A stretch of 7,464 bases of DNA from an uncultured Lachnospiraceae bacterium (GTDB taxonomy: Bacteria > Bacillota > Clostridia > Lachnospirales > Lachnospiraceae). A program made the position numbers and the translations under genes. Where the stretch lies: assembly GCA_947631755.1 (NCBI GenBank), contig CANRMO010000118.1, forward strand, positions 1 through 7,464. Reading direction: 5' to 3'. Below the pieces are notes generated by a model. The model was not told the DNA's origin. It was given only the letters and a program-made list of their open reading frames with translations, and made no database searches. Shown in pieces: positions 6,573 through 7,464 of this stretch; position 1 is the first letter of the stretch, and each line of letters begins with the position of its first letter.

Positions 6573-7196
6573 ATGGATTCAGGGAAGGTATGTTTTATTT
6601 TGTGTTCGGATGATGAGGTCCGGGCACAGGAATGTGAATCTCACATACAGCAGTTGAATGTGCCGGATGGGTTTGAGACAGACATTCTCATTGTGCAGGG
6701 GGCAGAGAGCATGTGCAGTGGGTACAATGAGGCGATGAGGGCCTCCGATGCTAAATATAAGGTGTATCTCCATCAGGATGTGTCAATAGTAAACCGGTCG
6801 TTTATTTTTGATATGCTTCTCTTGTTTTTGGATAATCCGGATATTGGCGTGCTGGGTGTGGCAGGGAATGAAAGCCAGGATGTGTTCCCAAAAATACAGG
6901 GAGAGTATCAGGAGGTTTTTGTGCTTGACGGGTTTCTGATGGCGACCCAGTATGATATTCCGTGGAGAGAGGATCTGTTCCGGGGCTGGGATTATTATGA
7001 CTATTCCCAGAGCCTTGAGTTTTGCAGGGCGGGATACAAAGCAGTGGTCCCTGAGCAGTATGAGCCGTGGTGCCTTTATGATAACAAGATCCTGGCTGCG
7101 AGGAATGATGGCCAATGGCGCCAGGTCTTTTTGAATGAATACAATGATCTGATAGAAAAATGGAATGAAAAGGCAGGCAGGCCGATGAATGTGTGA
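6573..7196 (+). CDS. Stand-alone HQDV-motif glycosyltransferase-like protein
   Basis: This 207-residue protein (MDSGKVCFILCSDDE...) is a paralogue of residues 1-228 of the three-domain protein encoded at 2100. By hand count they share about 64% identity over 197 aligned residues. It keeps YLHQDV at 65-70, VLDG at 117-120, MATQYDIPWR at 123-132, GWDYYD, and EPWCLYDN near the C-terminus. It lacks the TPR-like, GT2 and methyltransferase parts. It also lacks 28 residues that lie between GN and the VFxKI segment in the fused copy (about residues 102-130 there), a region with Trp, Arg and Gly residues that could form part of the active-site lid. The family resembles PF13712 glycosyltransferases. 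I infer a cytoplasmic enzyme adding a sugar in the same pathway, or an inactive or regulatory copy because of the missing loop. The start is fixed by AGGAG 7 bases upstream. It ends 42 bases before the last gene. Confidence 0.8.
   Translation: MDSGKVCFILCSDDEVRAQECESHIQQLNVPDGFETDILIVQGAESMCSGYNEAMRASDAKYKVYLHQDVSIVNRSFIFDMLLLFLDNPDIGVLGVAGNESQDVFPKIQGEYQEVFVLDGFLMATQYDIPWREDLFRGWDYYDYSQSLEFCRAGYKAVVPEQYEPWCLYDNKILAARNDGQWRQVFLNEYNDLIEKWNEKAGRPMNV
6934..6965 (+). repeat. Near-identical 32-base core, copy 2
   Basis: Partner of 2545-2576, in the stand-alone paralogue. The only mismatch is at 6953 (T here, C in copy 1), a silent Tyr codon change. Confidence 0.7.
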
Positions 7197-7224
7197 TCCT
7201 GCAGGAGTGATTTGCAATATAGAT

Positions 7225-7229
7225 GGAGG
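7225..7229 (+). promoter_or_regulatory. Ribosome binding site for the last gene
   Basis: GGAGG lies 9 bases before ATG 7239. It is the main support for a real gene start there. Confidence 0.6.
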
Positions 7230-7238
7230 CAGATTAGT

Positions 7239-7464
7239 ATGAATAAAAGTGAGGTTTTAGAGAAATTACGTCAGATCCGGATACATTGTCAGGACATCGA
7301 GAGACGACAAAAAAAGGGAACTATCAGTGACGCGGAGCTCTATGGGTCGGTGGCAGGGTTTATCGCTGCCATTTGTGAGATGGAAAAGGCCGTGTCCGAA
7401 TTTGTTTACCATCCATACAGGGAATTTCTCTCGGATTTCGCAGAGTTCTGTGGCAAATGTGGGG
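7239..7464 (+). CDS. Unrecognised protein, N-terminal part (3' truncated by window edge)
   Basis: The frame is open from ATG 7239 to the window end, giving 75 residues (MNKSEVLEKLRQIRIHCQ...) plus one base. A consensus GGAGG 9 bases upstream and the in-line position behind the operon support it as real. The visible part is predicted helical: a charged first helix (residues about 3-27), a Gly-Thr-Ile-Ser-Asp-Ala-Glu turn, then a second helix with SVAGFIAAICEMEKAV and a Tyr-His-Pro-Tyr-Arg-Glu-Phe segment. It ends in CGKCG, so a CxxC pair lies at residues 71-74. I recognise no family, and a function cannot be given without the missing part. The 42-base gap before it is the longest in the window, but I see no terminator there, so cotranscription is likely. 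Confidence 0.65.
   Translation, partial: MNKSEVLEKLRQIRIHCQDIERRQKKGTISDAELYGSVAGFIAAICEMEKAVSEFVYHPYREFLSDFAEFCGKCG

Noticed and set aside
7197..7206. Perfect 10-base palindrome TCCTGCAGGA right after the stop codon at 7196, considered as a terminator or operator.
   Set aside because: It has no loop, does not extend beyond 10 bases and has no T-run after it, so it is not a terminator; a short palindrome like this is expected by chance.
7197..7238. Promoter or terminator in the longest intergenic gap.
   Set aside because: Only a GGAGG ribosome site is seen; there is no convincing -35/-10 pair and no stem with a T-run.

Overview
The window looks like part of a chromosomal surface-modification operon from a Gram-positive anaerobe of the class Clostridia. 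A motile Lachnospiraceae (Enterocloster or Lachnoclostridium type) is the best guess. The basis is the mid-range GC, strong GGAGG-type ribosome binding sites, free use of AGA/AGG/ATA codons, and a gene set (CgeB/DUF3880-type glycosyltransferases, HQDV-motif glycosyltransferases, LicD, FliB) familiar from that group. The taxonomic call is inference; the window has no marker gene such as rRNA or a ribosomal protein.

Eight genes, all on the + strand, fill almost the whole window, with gaps of only 12 to 42 bases. I see no terminator or promoter between them, so they probably form one transcript that began upstream and continues downstream. Left block (2-2086): the tail of a CgeB-type glycosyltransferase, a second diverged CgeB/DUF3880-type glycosyltransferase, and a 151-residue helical protein of unknown function. 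Middle block (2100-6559): a 755-residue protein combining an HQDV-type glycosyltransferase-like domain, a TPR-like linker, a GT2 glycosyltransferase and a SAM-dependent methyltransferase; a LicD-family phosphotransferase; and a FliB-type flagellin lysine N-methylase. Right block (6573-7464): a stand-alone 207-residue paralogue of the first domain of the 755-residue protein, then the start of an unrecognised protein that runs off the window.

FliB is the functional anchor. Its known substrate in Salmonella is flagellin, so the simplest reading is a flagellin post-translational modification island. In this reading the glycosyltransferases build a glycan on flagellin, the fused methyltransferase methylates a sugar, LicD adds a phospho-substituent, and FliB methylates lysines. 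The alternative is a cell-wall or capsular polysaccharide locus in which FliB is an incidental neighbour. No flagellin, FliD, FliS, FliW or CsrA gene lies inside the window to settle this.

The most notable structures are the three-domain fusion protein, the duplication of its first domain (with its ribosome binding site) on the far side of licD-fliB, the 28-residue in-frame loss in the stand-alone copy, and two unrecognised proteins embedded in the operon. No RNA gene, CRISPR array, insertion sequence or other mobile element is visible.
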